Positions 50,301 to 60,000 of a stretch of 64,000 bases of DNA are shown here, piece by piece. A program made the translations under genes and the position numbers. Location: positions 5,259,100-5,323,099 of the forward strand of contig NC_053421.1 of NCBI RefSeq assembly GCF_016859285.1, given 5' to 3'. The DNA is from Xiphias gladius. Taxonomy: Eukaryota; Chordata; Actinopteri; Istiophoriformes; Xiphiidae. How positions within the stretch are numbered: the stretch's first letter is position 1; every line of letters starts with the position of its first letter. The notes beneath the pieces are model-generated. The model saw only the letters and a list, made by a program, of their open reading frames with translations, made no database searches and was not told where the DNA came from.

Positions 50301-53300
50301 AGGAACAAAAAATAAATTGAAGCACTAGCAGTAAAACAGCAATGTCATGACCTTTGATTTACAACTGCTTTGGCCAGTTAAAGGAAAAAGTCTCACGAGC
50401 ACTGATGATTAAAGACCATAAAGAAATATTTATTCAAATATGGGTGAGACTGGTCATCAGTCAGTTAACCTATAGGCCATTTGTTTCTTGTCACAGTTTA
50501 TTACGCACTGATGACAATATAAATGTTATATGTTTACGGACTTAGGCACATAGTTAACTTTTCTCCGGTGTCATAATTCAACCAAATTCTTGTACACTAT
50601 GAAACTGAACTATGAGCCACCTCAGACTATAATAACAAGAACAGCATCGACCATTTGGACTCCTCAAACCTACCTGAATCAGTATAGCCTTGAATGGCTT
50701 TTGAGTATTTCTCCAGTGCATCGGCAAACTGTCCATTTTTAAACAGCAGGTTTCCTTCATTTTTTAGACGGGCCAGAGGTGGGGGCAGGGCTCCACATGG
50801 GGCATCAAGGTTGATAGTTTCCCCTGCAGTTCCTCCAACCGGAGTTCCCTTACCGTTGTTACTCTGATCAGCCTGGACTGAAGCTGTCGAGCCCCTCTTG
50901 CTTGTTCCATTGGCTACCTTTTCCTTATAGTCTTGCGTGACTTTGTATTTGTCTGAGCTGCCTCCTTTGCTCCTCCAGTGTCCAGTTTGAGAGTTGTTGG
51001 ACTCGCTGTGTGGACCCCCGTCCCCTCTGCCGTGGGGCTTTTTTTGAGCGTTACCCATGTCTCCCCTTTCCGCCGGAGCAGCTGAGCACTCCTCCCCTCC
51101 CACAGGCTGGCTGGGTTCAACCAGACAAGCTGGAAGGGACAGGAGGGGAGGGAGAGACAGAGAGAAGGGGGGCGGGCAAACCCACCGGAAGGAGTCAGTG
51201 GTTACATCACAGTGGGGGAGGGTTGGACACACAAGACACAGAGCGACTTCAAAGAGGGAGTTCCAGGAAGCAGCCACTCTCAACAGTGAATTACGAAAGT
51301 GATGGGTGGGGGTAGGGTGGATAACACGTATGCATAGTATGTCACGTTACCCAGAGGGACAAGAGGAGTTTCCTCTATCTATAGCACAGCAGACAGAACG
51401 GTTTGAGGTGAAAATGACTGTCATACTATTACCAGAAATGCTGCAGCTTCCTCAAATGTTTTCTATAAATCATGAGAGGATTATAGGGCAATTCCAAAGC
51501 CAGGTAGCTACAGTGGGGACTAAATCAAGCAAAACTATATAGACATAATACAATGTAGTATAAAAATAGAGATATTGACTATTTATTCAACACAGAGTAT
51601 TTCAATACTGAGTTTTAGCTTCTGTAAACTAGGGCAGCCATTACTATCAATATTTGAGAGTTTAAAACCAGGCATCAGGAACACCTTTTAACATAAAAAA
51701 TGAAATCAGAATACTTTGAGGATCCTCTAAATTTGGTTTATAAAGAATTAGGAATGTTGTGAGTGGGACATTTTACTGTCAGTTCTCTCTGGTGGAAAAA
51801 CCATGTATTGATGACACTGTTGCTAAACCTCCTTAAACGTAGCTTTTAGATTTCTGTACTACAATTTTATGCTACTTATTGTCTGATATATATCAAAATA
51901 CCACTATTTCTGTGATAAACAAAATCTGCCAATAGTATCAAACATGCCTAGATATATCGGTCAGACTCTACTGTATAACTAAGCAAATTGAGTCATTTTC
52001 CCCAACATAGAGCTACTGATTTAATTTATTAGATTTGTCTTTTTGGTTGGTAGTTTTTAATTTGAGAGAGCTAGTAATAACTGGTGTACAATGGATTCAT
52101 ACTCAGTGCACTGCCTTAATAAAACAATCATTTTCTGGCTTCAAAACTGCAAAAATGCTGATATTTTTCAAAACCGATGGTGACTATACGTGAAAAGAGA
52201 ATAAAATAAACTGTCCATGTTGAGTTAAACATAGGACTGGGAACATTGCCCTAATTTAAATTAACTGATTAAATAGAATTAGATTTATTGATTGATTAGG
52301 GAATTGGTCACTGGCTTGGTTCTAGTGTCTGTGTCTGTGTGTATGTAAATCAAGGATACAGATATTGACATCGGAGGCTTTCAAAAAATATCACCTTCTG
52401 CTTTAGTCTCATCGTTACTGTTGTCATCTTCCTCGTCTACTTCTTGGATGAGGATTTTTTTGCCTTTGCTTTGCTGCTCTGGTTGACATTCCTTCAGCTT
52501 CTCAGTTTCAGACAGAAGTTTCTAAACCACAAATAATAGGCACACATTAGAATTTGTCAGCTGTAGGAACCCAACCCAGTTCTGTTAAGTAAGTCAGCAC
52601 AGGTAACACTTGTCTTGATAACACAATCATCCATATATAACTGAGCTATGGTGAATGGCTTGTGCACCAATATAAAAGAAATATTTTCTCCCGATTCACC
52701 TACCTTAAAATCCCTGATACATAATTAAAGGACATATAACAAATTTCCTCAAAAGTGACGACTAAATATAACATATCCTGGGCTCCTGACCTCCTCTAAC
52801 ACAGGACTATTGAAAAAGCTACATCCTTCTCTATTTACAGTAATGATAGACTACATATGATTTGATTAATACCTTGCAGCAGCTGAAATGTTTTCAAACT
52901 CTCTGATCTAACACAAATACAGTGACACCTAGTGGACAAACAGCTACGGGCACGTAACCAACACGCCATACTACTTCTATCACCTACTGTAGCTGCAGCA
53001 TTCTGCGGATCTTCCATAAGTACCATCCTCAGGTCTTCAACAGCCAGTTGGAAGTTGCCCATGTGCTTGTGCACAGTGGCACGGCGTAGCAGGGCTGATG
53101 ATAAAACATACATCATATTCATACATTACACACACTTTTGTTATTGTATGCTATAGCAATTTCAGTTATAAATATAGCATGTAAAATATCAAAAAATTAC
53201 GGTACTGTTTCTGTTTGTAAGCACTGTAGTATTTTAATTAAAATTATGTAAAAAAAGAAACACCTTTCATGTTGCCTGGTACCAGCTCAAGTACAGTCTG

Positions 53301-55099
53301 GCAGTCTGTCATGGCTTTGTGCCAGTGCTTGAGATTGATCTCTGCCTGGGCTCTGTTGTTGTATGCGGCCACAGTTGGCATAATGGAAAGGCTCCTATCA
53401 TGGAAGACCAAATATAAAGCAGACCTTTCTTTATAATGGACAAACAGTCAGAGGTATAGTAAATGGGAATAAAATCAGACTTCAATGAAATAGGTAGTCT
53501 AATTAAATGGCATGCAAAATAATATATCCACCTATATAAGAGATAAGAGATATAGAATGCTTTCTATAATAAATACATTTTTTTAAGGCTCTGACCGGGA
53601 ATAGTATGCAACTGCCTCCTCATAATCGTTTGCTCTGAAAGCTTCATTGCCTTTATCCTTTTCACGATTTGCCAGGAAGAACTTCTCCTGTTGTGTCAGC
53701 ACTGGATGTATTTTAAGAAACCACACATTTCATACACAATGCTTTGCAATGACCACAAAATAAATATGGGATATTATACATGATACATTACATGAGGCAT
53801 CCACTTTTGTCTTGATTTTAGTATGTCCTGTGATAATAATGGCTGGTGGATCATTTTTGACCACACTCTCATCAATTCTTTCACATTCTTTTTCCACATC
53901 AAACCTTGAAAACAGAGTGAAATATATTTGGGTAAGGGTTGATATTCTACAAAATGATTATCTAGAACAGCATCAACATTTTAACTGTGGATCACTGTAA
54001 TTAATGAAGCTTAGCTTAGGCTTTTACAAAGTTCTTGGCTCTTGGGAACCTTTTATGTACAGTGCCTGCAGCTGCTGTAACAGTGTGTTCTTTCTTCTGA
54101 ATATACTAGAAAAATGTAGAGACAAAATGACTCACTTGTCCCATTCTTGATAATCACGTGGGCGAGTACATTTTGAAGAATTCCTCTTTTTTATTGCATT
54201 TGAAGTCTGTAATGAAATGACACTTAATTTGACTATTTTTCTTGTATACATACATGTACATGGTTACGCGCATCAGTGGACACAACTTTTACCTGACTAA
54301 GTGGAATGGAGCAATTGGAACCTCTAATGGGTTCCATATTTTCTTTCACTAGCTCATCAAACACTGCCTGCTGTTTTAGTGAATTGTCAGTCTTTTTGGT
54401 TTCTTCTTGCCATGTCTGTAAACAAAAAATATTTAAAATCAAAACAGACATATAAAAAGAGAGCAGAGAGTAAGCAGGATTTATGAAAAAAAAAACACTA
54501 CAATGTGTAGCATACCTTCAACTCATCAACAATTTGGCTCCACTCATCTTCAGAAAGGCTGGCTGCTGATGCTACAAAGTTTTCCTTCCTGAGGGCTGGG
54601 CTCCTAGGGTGCAGTTTCTCCAAGTGACTCTCACAGAACTTGATCAGATGAGGGTAAATGCCCTCATCACCAGACCTTTATACAAAGCAAAACAATGTTC
54701 TCTGAAAGCCCAAATTCCTTACAATAATGCCAGTGGAGTTTATCAGACTGTATTTAGACTGTACTGTTATGAGTTATGTGCCCTATTACCCCTTTGAAAT
54801 TGGTTATAGATTGTATATAATTGTATAATAAGAAACAATATATAATATAATTGTATATAATATATGTGACAGCGAGTGAATTATCTTAATGGAAAAAAAA
54901 ATCTCACCATACATACATATATACAAAATCAAGCTACGTTATGTGGCTTTTACCTCAGTAATTTCAGGATCTTTTCCAGGTATTTGACATCTTTGCATTT
55001 TTCAATATAACCATAGTCCAGGTGCTCCACGGGGACCTTTCCACTATAATCAACAGTGGTGGACTGGTTTTGAAGAGAAAAAACTGCATCTGCATTCAT
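40669..55099 (-). CDS. spag1: Sperm-associated antigen 1, TPR/RPAP3_C co-chaperone
   Basis: SPAG1 is a cytoplasmic dynein-arm preassembly factor that works with HSP70/HSP90 and R2TP-like complexes; human mutations cause primary ciliary dyskinesia. Eighteen coding exons in phase: 55099-54954, 54675-54516, 54415-54293, 54206-54136, 53904-53792, 53701-53596, 53394-53264, 53094-52988, 52521-52395, 51129-50674, 48943-48844, 48292-48140, 47440-47283, 45981-45840, 44951-44825, 43983-43825, 41344-41021 and 40797-40669. They give about 943 residues (human 926). TPR groups lie at about 205-319, 480-598 and 651-793, and the RPAP3_C domain at about 820-943. The region between the first two TPR groups is low-complexity and acidic/Gly-Ser-rich. 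It ends with stop TGA at 40671-40669. Confidence 0.95.
41628..42483 (-). mobile_element. Decayed Tc1-like transposon in a spag1 intron
   Basis: The - strand reads SLDLNHMELVWDKLDS.VKAK with QPKSATHL, matching a Tc1 C-terminus (usual SPDLNPIELVWDELDRKVKAKQP). The left side starts near TACAGTCCTGGTTAAAATTA and the right near TTCGACCAGTAGTGTATG. The two ends are not clear inverted repeats of each other, so it may be a composite or rearranged copy. Confidence 0.75.
42880..43010. repeat. Dispersed fish repeat (CAGCTGTCCCTGG...GGGTACACCC)
   Basis: The phrase AGCCAATCCCAGCTGTCCC...GAGAGGCAGGGTACACCCT recurs in opposite orientation at 46795-46870. This is a high-copy fish repeat of unclear class. 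Confidence 0.7.
43200..43555 (-). mobile_element. LINE reverse-transcriptase C-terminal relic
   Basis: A 114-codon - strand frame reads DLHWLPIGARVKFTSLVLAY. This is the LHWLPV.ARV.FK...LTYK signature found at the end of fish L2/CR1-type ORF2. A Tx-type repeat (CATTTGGCAAACACTTTTATCC) lies next to it at 43018-43060, followed to the right by another dispersed repeat. Confidence 0.7.
43560..43700. repeat. Dispersed repeat ending CTAACCACTGCACCACCATGC
   Basis: This wording (GGCAGGTTCAAACCCAGAACCTTCTTGCTGTGAG...) is a very common interspersed sequence in fish genomes. Class not assigned. Confidence 0.6.
44230..44660. other. Unexplained GC-richer block in a spag1 intron
   Basis: Composition is clearly more GC-rich than the flanks. 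Overlapping + strand frames (44309-44644 and 44428-44784) exceed 110 codons. I recognise no protein family and no inverted ends. It may be an unrecognised transposon fragment. Confidence 0.4.
44952..45839. other. spag1 intron, nothing recognised
   Basis: A short CA-rich stretch lies at 44956-44970; otherwise AT-rich unique-looking sequence. Confidence 0.5.
45982..47282. other. spag1 intron with dispersed repeat and (ATGA)n
   Basis: The repeat at 46755-46905 is an inverted relative of that at 42880. It ends in a tetranucleotide run at 46917-46958. Confidence 0.6.
46917..46958. repeat. (GAAT)n microsatellite at a repeat tail
   Basis: About ten GAAT units directly follow the dispersed repeat. 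Confidence 0.9.
47441..50673. other. spag1 introns around exons 48140-48292 and 48844-48943
   Basis: Outside the two exons I see no repeats with clear ends and no extra coding blocks. Confidence 0.5.
50674..51129 (-). CDS. spag1: spag1 large exon, disordered linker plus start of TPR group 2
   Basis: It reads CLVEPSQPVGGEECSAAPAE, then MGNAQKKPHGRGDGG, a long Ser/Gly/Asn/Lys-rich stretch, and finally LARLKNEGNLLFKNGQFADA of the first TPR helix. The 456-nt exon corresponds to the fast-evolving low-complexity part of mammalian SPAG1. An internal ATG (MGNAQ) could start a shorter isoform. Confidence 0.88.
51130..52394. other. spag1 intron, nothing recognised
   Basis: The first 170 bases are purine-rich on the + strand, which is the pyrimidine-rich acceptor side on the coding strand. 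The rest is AT-rich. Confidence 0.5.
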
Positions 55100-55416
55100 G
55101 CCTGGGAAGAATTTCAGTATACTCACTTACTATGTCAAATAATGTTGGCCTGGTAATAACAGACTTGGTAGCTCTGAATGATATATTACTTTTGCTAGCT
55201 CACAAAACTTAGCTAACCCAGCGTTGTTGTTAATTTATACACCTTTATCTCTACAGGGAGTGATGAAGCGCGAGTTATATGTTCGTATTGGAGCCAAAAC
55301 ATAATTTTCGTTAAGAAAATGACCGTTTTCCTCTTTGCTGATAAACTCTTAATGTTAACTTAACTTGCAACCCAAAACTTAACATACGCTACTAAAGTTA
55401 AAAGAAACAACTTTAC

Positions 55417-55500
55417 CTGCTAGTGTTTGGCGAAACACTTGTCTGAAAAGCGGGGTCTGTTACCATGGTAACCATACAGGGTAGGCGTGTAGAACGCCGA
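55417..55500 (-). other. spag1: spag1 noncoding first exon (putative)
   Basis: A strong donor (GCAG|GTAAAG on the - strand at 55416) precedes the coding exon acceptor at 55102. The exon holds an imperfect palindrome with TTTGGCGAAA (E2F-like) at 55422-55439. Its 5' limit is unknown and may fall inside or just beyond the X-box. Confidence 0.6.
55459..55472. promoter_or_regulatory. spag1: Palindromic X-box (RFX/FOXJ1-type ciliary promoter site)
   Basis: GTTACCATGGTAAC fits the RFX consensus GTNRCC-N0-3-RGYAAC at every position with a 2-nt spacer. It lies about 45 bp upstream of the spag1 first-exon donor. RFX factors drive motile-cilia genes, and SPAG1 is one. Confidence 0.75.
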
Positions 55501-57024
55501 GGAGGAAACACGTGACACAGTCAATAGTGGGCTCCAAATTTGAAAACGTGGCTGGTAGGTCCGTGTAAACCAACATGTAGCAAACAGAAATAAGGACAAG
55601 GGGTCTAAGCTGAGGCCTAGAACTGGGCCCGAGGAAACAGCATTATCTAAGCATTAGCCCAGTTTTATCTAGAAGTAAGTAAGTATATATATATATATAT
55701 ATATATATATCTGTTTTTTTAAAGAAAACTACGATGTGCTTTTTCCAATGTACTACACAGCTAATGATACATCTGGTAAGCCACTATCCAGTAGCTTTTT
55801 CAAAGGCTAGGTTGTTACGGCCATACTATTTTGAATATAGTGCACACATTACTGTGTGAAAAATTATTGATAAATGAAAAGTAATCCTCCAAAAATCAAC
55901 CTAATGGATTTTCAGCATTAGGTGGTTCTGTGTGTTTGTGAGAGTTAGAGAGAGAGAATGTATACATGTGTTGAAATTTGTTGCACATGGTAACGTTACG
56001 ATTGTCAGCGTGGGTGACATTACACAGTGTAACACAGACAATGTAACAATAAGCAAACATTTAGGTAGATATCAATTCCCTTACACAAAAGTTAAATCAG
56101 TTTTTGACACAGGTGTTTTCACGTCAAGCTAACTGCTCTAACAAAGGTTTGTGGGACTTGAGGGAATTTACGATGCGTTTGGGGTTTTTTTTACGTAAAA
56201 TGAAGACTTTTAGCTTAGTCTTGGAAGCAGTTAACTATAACAAGTTGTACATTACATCCATTTTCAGATGAATTTTAACAATTTTGCTTTCTTTGTACAG
56301 GGTAACGTTATTATTTTTGTCGGCAGGGCAAGCAGACCAAGATCAATTGCCAACGAATGAGTATACTGTTATCTCCGCTATTTTTCATGCCTTGACCATT
56401 ATTAAGTCAATGTACCTGGGAATAAAATTGTCTTAAAAAAACTGGCACAATCCGTAGTTGGTCGTCGTATGATTCCCCGGGGTCCACTGCAAGCAGTGTA
56501 CAGCTAGCCGGGGTAGGCTGTCGTCTCGGCGGTTATAGCTCACTTTTATAGCGGCATCACAAAGAGCAAACAACTACAATTTAAATGGACAACACGCGCT
56601 CTCATAGCAACAGTGATGAAACAGCAGCGGATATTTGGTATTGAACCAGCGGAATTTCTTCTTTGTGTTATACAAACTATTATCTAAGTACGACAATAAC
56701 GACTGAAAGGCTAATTCGACATATTAGTATTACTTGGCTCATCTCCAAAGTGAGTCCAAGATAACAGCACTTAATTAGGAATAAGACTATGCAAACACAC
56801 GCAGCATTTTAGCTAGCTTAGCTTTTTTCTGTATAGTCATGTTTGTATCTTGTATTAAAGTCATAATCTCTCGTTTGACCTGTTTTTAAATTTTTTATTT
56901 ATTTATTTTATTATTAAAATGAGTTAGTTACCAGCCAGGCACACTCAATGGTTTACTGGGTTCTTTAATGTCATGTTTTGTCAGTTATCCTGGAATATTA
57001 TTTACCACTTTCTGTTATCTGCAG
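55501..57024. promoter_or_regulatory. Shared intergenic region between spag1 (-) and fbxo43 (+)
   Basis: About 1.5 kb separates the divergent genes. It contains an (AT)n run (55684-55710) and a GC-richer block at 56450-56600 with CCCCGGGGTCC. The latter is a candidate fbxo43 promoter, since the fbxo43 coding exon starts with an acceptor (57023-57024) and so needs an upstream exon. No polr2k coding sequence was found here. Confidence 0.4.
55684..55710. repeat. (AT)n microsatellite
   Basis: About 13 uninterrupted TA units. Confidence 0.95.
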
Positions 57025-57085
57025 GTCAGCCTCGCTCTTGGTGAATTCTGTGTTTGGGGCAAAGCTTGCACACAGGAGGAGGAAA

Positions 57086-60000
57086 ATGCAGTACACCCCT
57101 GAATCAAATGCCTACCTGGAGAGCTGCAAAGGCCAGCACTGTTATGATGACTGCTGTGACAGTGGATACTCAGGTTTATTCCACAGTCCACAGAGCATCA
57201 GTGGAGTTGACACCTGTACGCCTTTGTCTCCTGTAGAATTCAATGAAACACCGAAAGAGAACCTCAGGCTGTCTAACACACCTAAAGAGAGGACCAAAAA
57301 ATCAGTCGGATTTTTGGACAAAGACTCCAGGGTGGCACAGCGGCAATCAGCAGGTAGCTGGTGTGAAACTCCTAAAGTATATAAAAGAGATGCCTCATTG
57401 CGACACAGACTTCTAATGTCCAAACCCACCACAGATGTCAAAACTGACAACACAAGATCACCATGTACCAGTAGGACTGAATCCTCTATCAGTAGCAGTT
57501 GTGAACACTGGCTCAGTACGTCGTTTGACTCCCTAGACACTGTGATGGGGGCTTTGGTATCAAGCACTTTAAAACTGGAGCAGGACCTGCCATTATCTGG
57601 TAGGAAACGTCGTCTACTTTTCTCACAGGTGAGGACCTCCACTCTTGAAGATGGTAAACTCCATTCTGGTCACCCTTCTAATTTTGAGAGAGGAGTTTCC
57701 CTCTCAGATGCAGATTTCAGCGAGAGCATTTCTGCCTCTGATCCAATTAATACTGAGACTCCTCACTTTGGAAAATTCCTGCCTGCCTCATCTAAAGAAA
57801 ACTCTCAATCGCCAGTCAGTGGTGTGACAAATGGCCTAAATGACAGCTTAAGCGTTTTGTGCACACCCTCATCCACACATACACCCAAATACATCAGGTA
57901 TGTGCATTTTTGAGATTTGACTTTTAAAATCTTTTTTGTAAATTTTCCTAGCTGAGTACTCGGAGAAGCAATGAATAAAAGAATGTTCTTTACATTATTC
58001 AGAAAACTGCTACTATTAACTCCCTTCTAACCCCGCAACAGGTCTGTTTGTGAAGACAGTGGTTTTAGTTCCCTGACCCTTGATAAATCCCAAGACTCCT
58101 CAGTGGACCATGATGGCTCATTCCAGGAGCTGCTACTCTCTGCTTCCAGAGGAAACTGTGAAACCCCAAATCTGGCAGAGGCAAAGCGGCGCTCCCGATT
58201 GCAGCGTCAGCACAGGCTTTCTACACTTAAAGAAGGGGGCTCTCAGTCTGAGGAAGACCCAACAGACAAAAAACATGAACATCTTCATCAGTGCCAATCT
58301 GAAGATGTTTTTGCTGATGGTGCCACCCCTCGCATGGTCCTTTCTATTAAATGCAGTAATAGCATGACCACTGATGGTCTAGCCTATGCAAAACCTGACT
58401 GTGCCACTCCACTAAGAGCCACCATGACACCTTTTAGCACAGCTCCTGCTAATCCAGATGTAACTCCTCTTAGGACAACCCCAGTCCATCTCTCTCTGAC
58501 TCCAGCTTTGCAGCTGGTTCATGCTATGTGTCAGCAGAAAGCCCAGCTGTTTGTTGGCCAAAGTCCAAGCCTGAAGGAACAGCTGAAGTCCACAGCGGCA
58601 CTCGCTGAGACCCCAATGACGTTCAGGACCACTATGCCATTGGCAGGACTGATTGGCAGGAGGATGGGCCTGGGGAAGATGGATATACTCACAGAGCTGA
58701 AGAAGAGGAACCTCAGGCACATCCTGGCTGTCATACTCAGCCACCTGACTTCTGAGAGCATCAACAGGTGAGTACTTCATGTTTTCAACAAACTTAGATG
58801 TCTTCACCACTATACAAAGCAAAATCCTATTTTTTTATATTTTTTGTTGCAGCTACTGTATGACGCAGCACATTTTCCTTACTTCTCAAAGGCTATGTAG
58901 CTCCATTGCTAATTTGACATTGATTAAACTTATGATTATTTGTGACAGCAGCAAGTTAAAATAAATGATTAAAATCATATAAAGTGTACCGAATCCTGTG
59001 TAAATCATACAGCATATAAAGGATGCTTAGCTCAGACCAAAGTACAGGACATTACTCTAGTCCAAATTATACAAGGCATGGAAAAGTTTGGGCAGCCCTG
59101 GTCAGAAGTTATTTTACTGTGAATAGTAGTAGAAGATGAACTTATCCCCAAAAGGCATAAAGTTAAAGATGAAACATTCTTTTTCAAAATTGAAACAAGA
59201 TTAGTGTATCATCTTTGTTATTTGTAGAGTGAACAAAAAAGGAAAGGAGGACCATACAAAAGTGATTTGAAAAGAGATTTCAGTTCTGAGAAACTTTTAC
59301 CAAGGTCTCAGACCCTCAGCAGCTTGTTAGGGCTATGGCTAGTTTACAGTCATTTTCAGGAAAGGTCAAGTGATGCCAATTTCAAAGCTTTATAAAATAC
59401 TCTGACTCCTCAAACCTTGCCCCAACAATCAGCAGCCATGGGCTCCTCTAAGCAGCTGCCTACGTCTGAAAATTAACGTAACTGATGCCCACAAAGCAGG
59501 AGAAGAGTATAAGAGGATAGCAAAAGGTTTTCAGGTAGCTTTTTCCTCAGTTTGTAATGTAATTAAGAAATGGCAGTTGACAGGAATGGTGGAATACAAG
59601 TTGAGGTCTGGAAGACCAATAAAACTTTGAGAGAGAACTGCTCATAGAATTGCTAGAAAGGCAAATCAAAATCCCCATTTGACTACAAAAGACCCTCAGG
59701 AAAATTCTCTCACCACTCTGGAGTGGTGGAACACTGTTCTACTGTGCAGTGATACCTGCACAAATATGTCCTTCATGCAAGAGTCATCAGAAGAAAACCT
59801 TTCCTGTGTCGTCACCGCAAAAAATTCAGTCTCAGATGTTTGCAAAGGTTCATCTGAACAAGCCTGATGCATTTTGGAAACAAGTCCCGTTGACTTATGA
59901 AGTTAAAATAGAACTTTATGGCCACAATTAGCAAAAGTATGTTTGGAAAAAAAAGGGTGCAGAATTTCATGAAAAGAACACCTCTCCAACTGTTTAGGAT

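Noticed and set aside
57142-57642. 166-codon - strand frame opposite fbxo43
   Set aside because: A shadow of the fbxo43 coding exon with no independent support.
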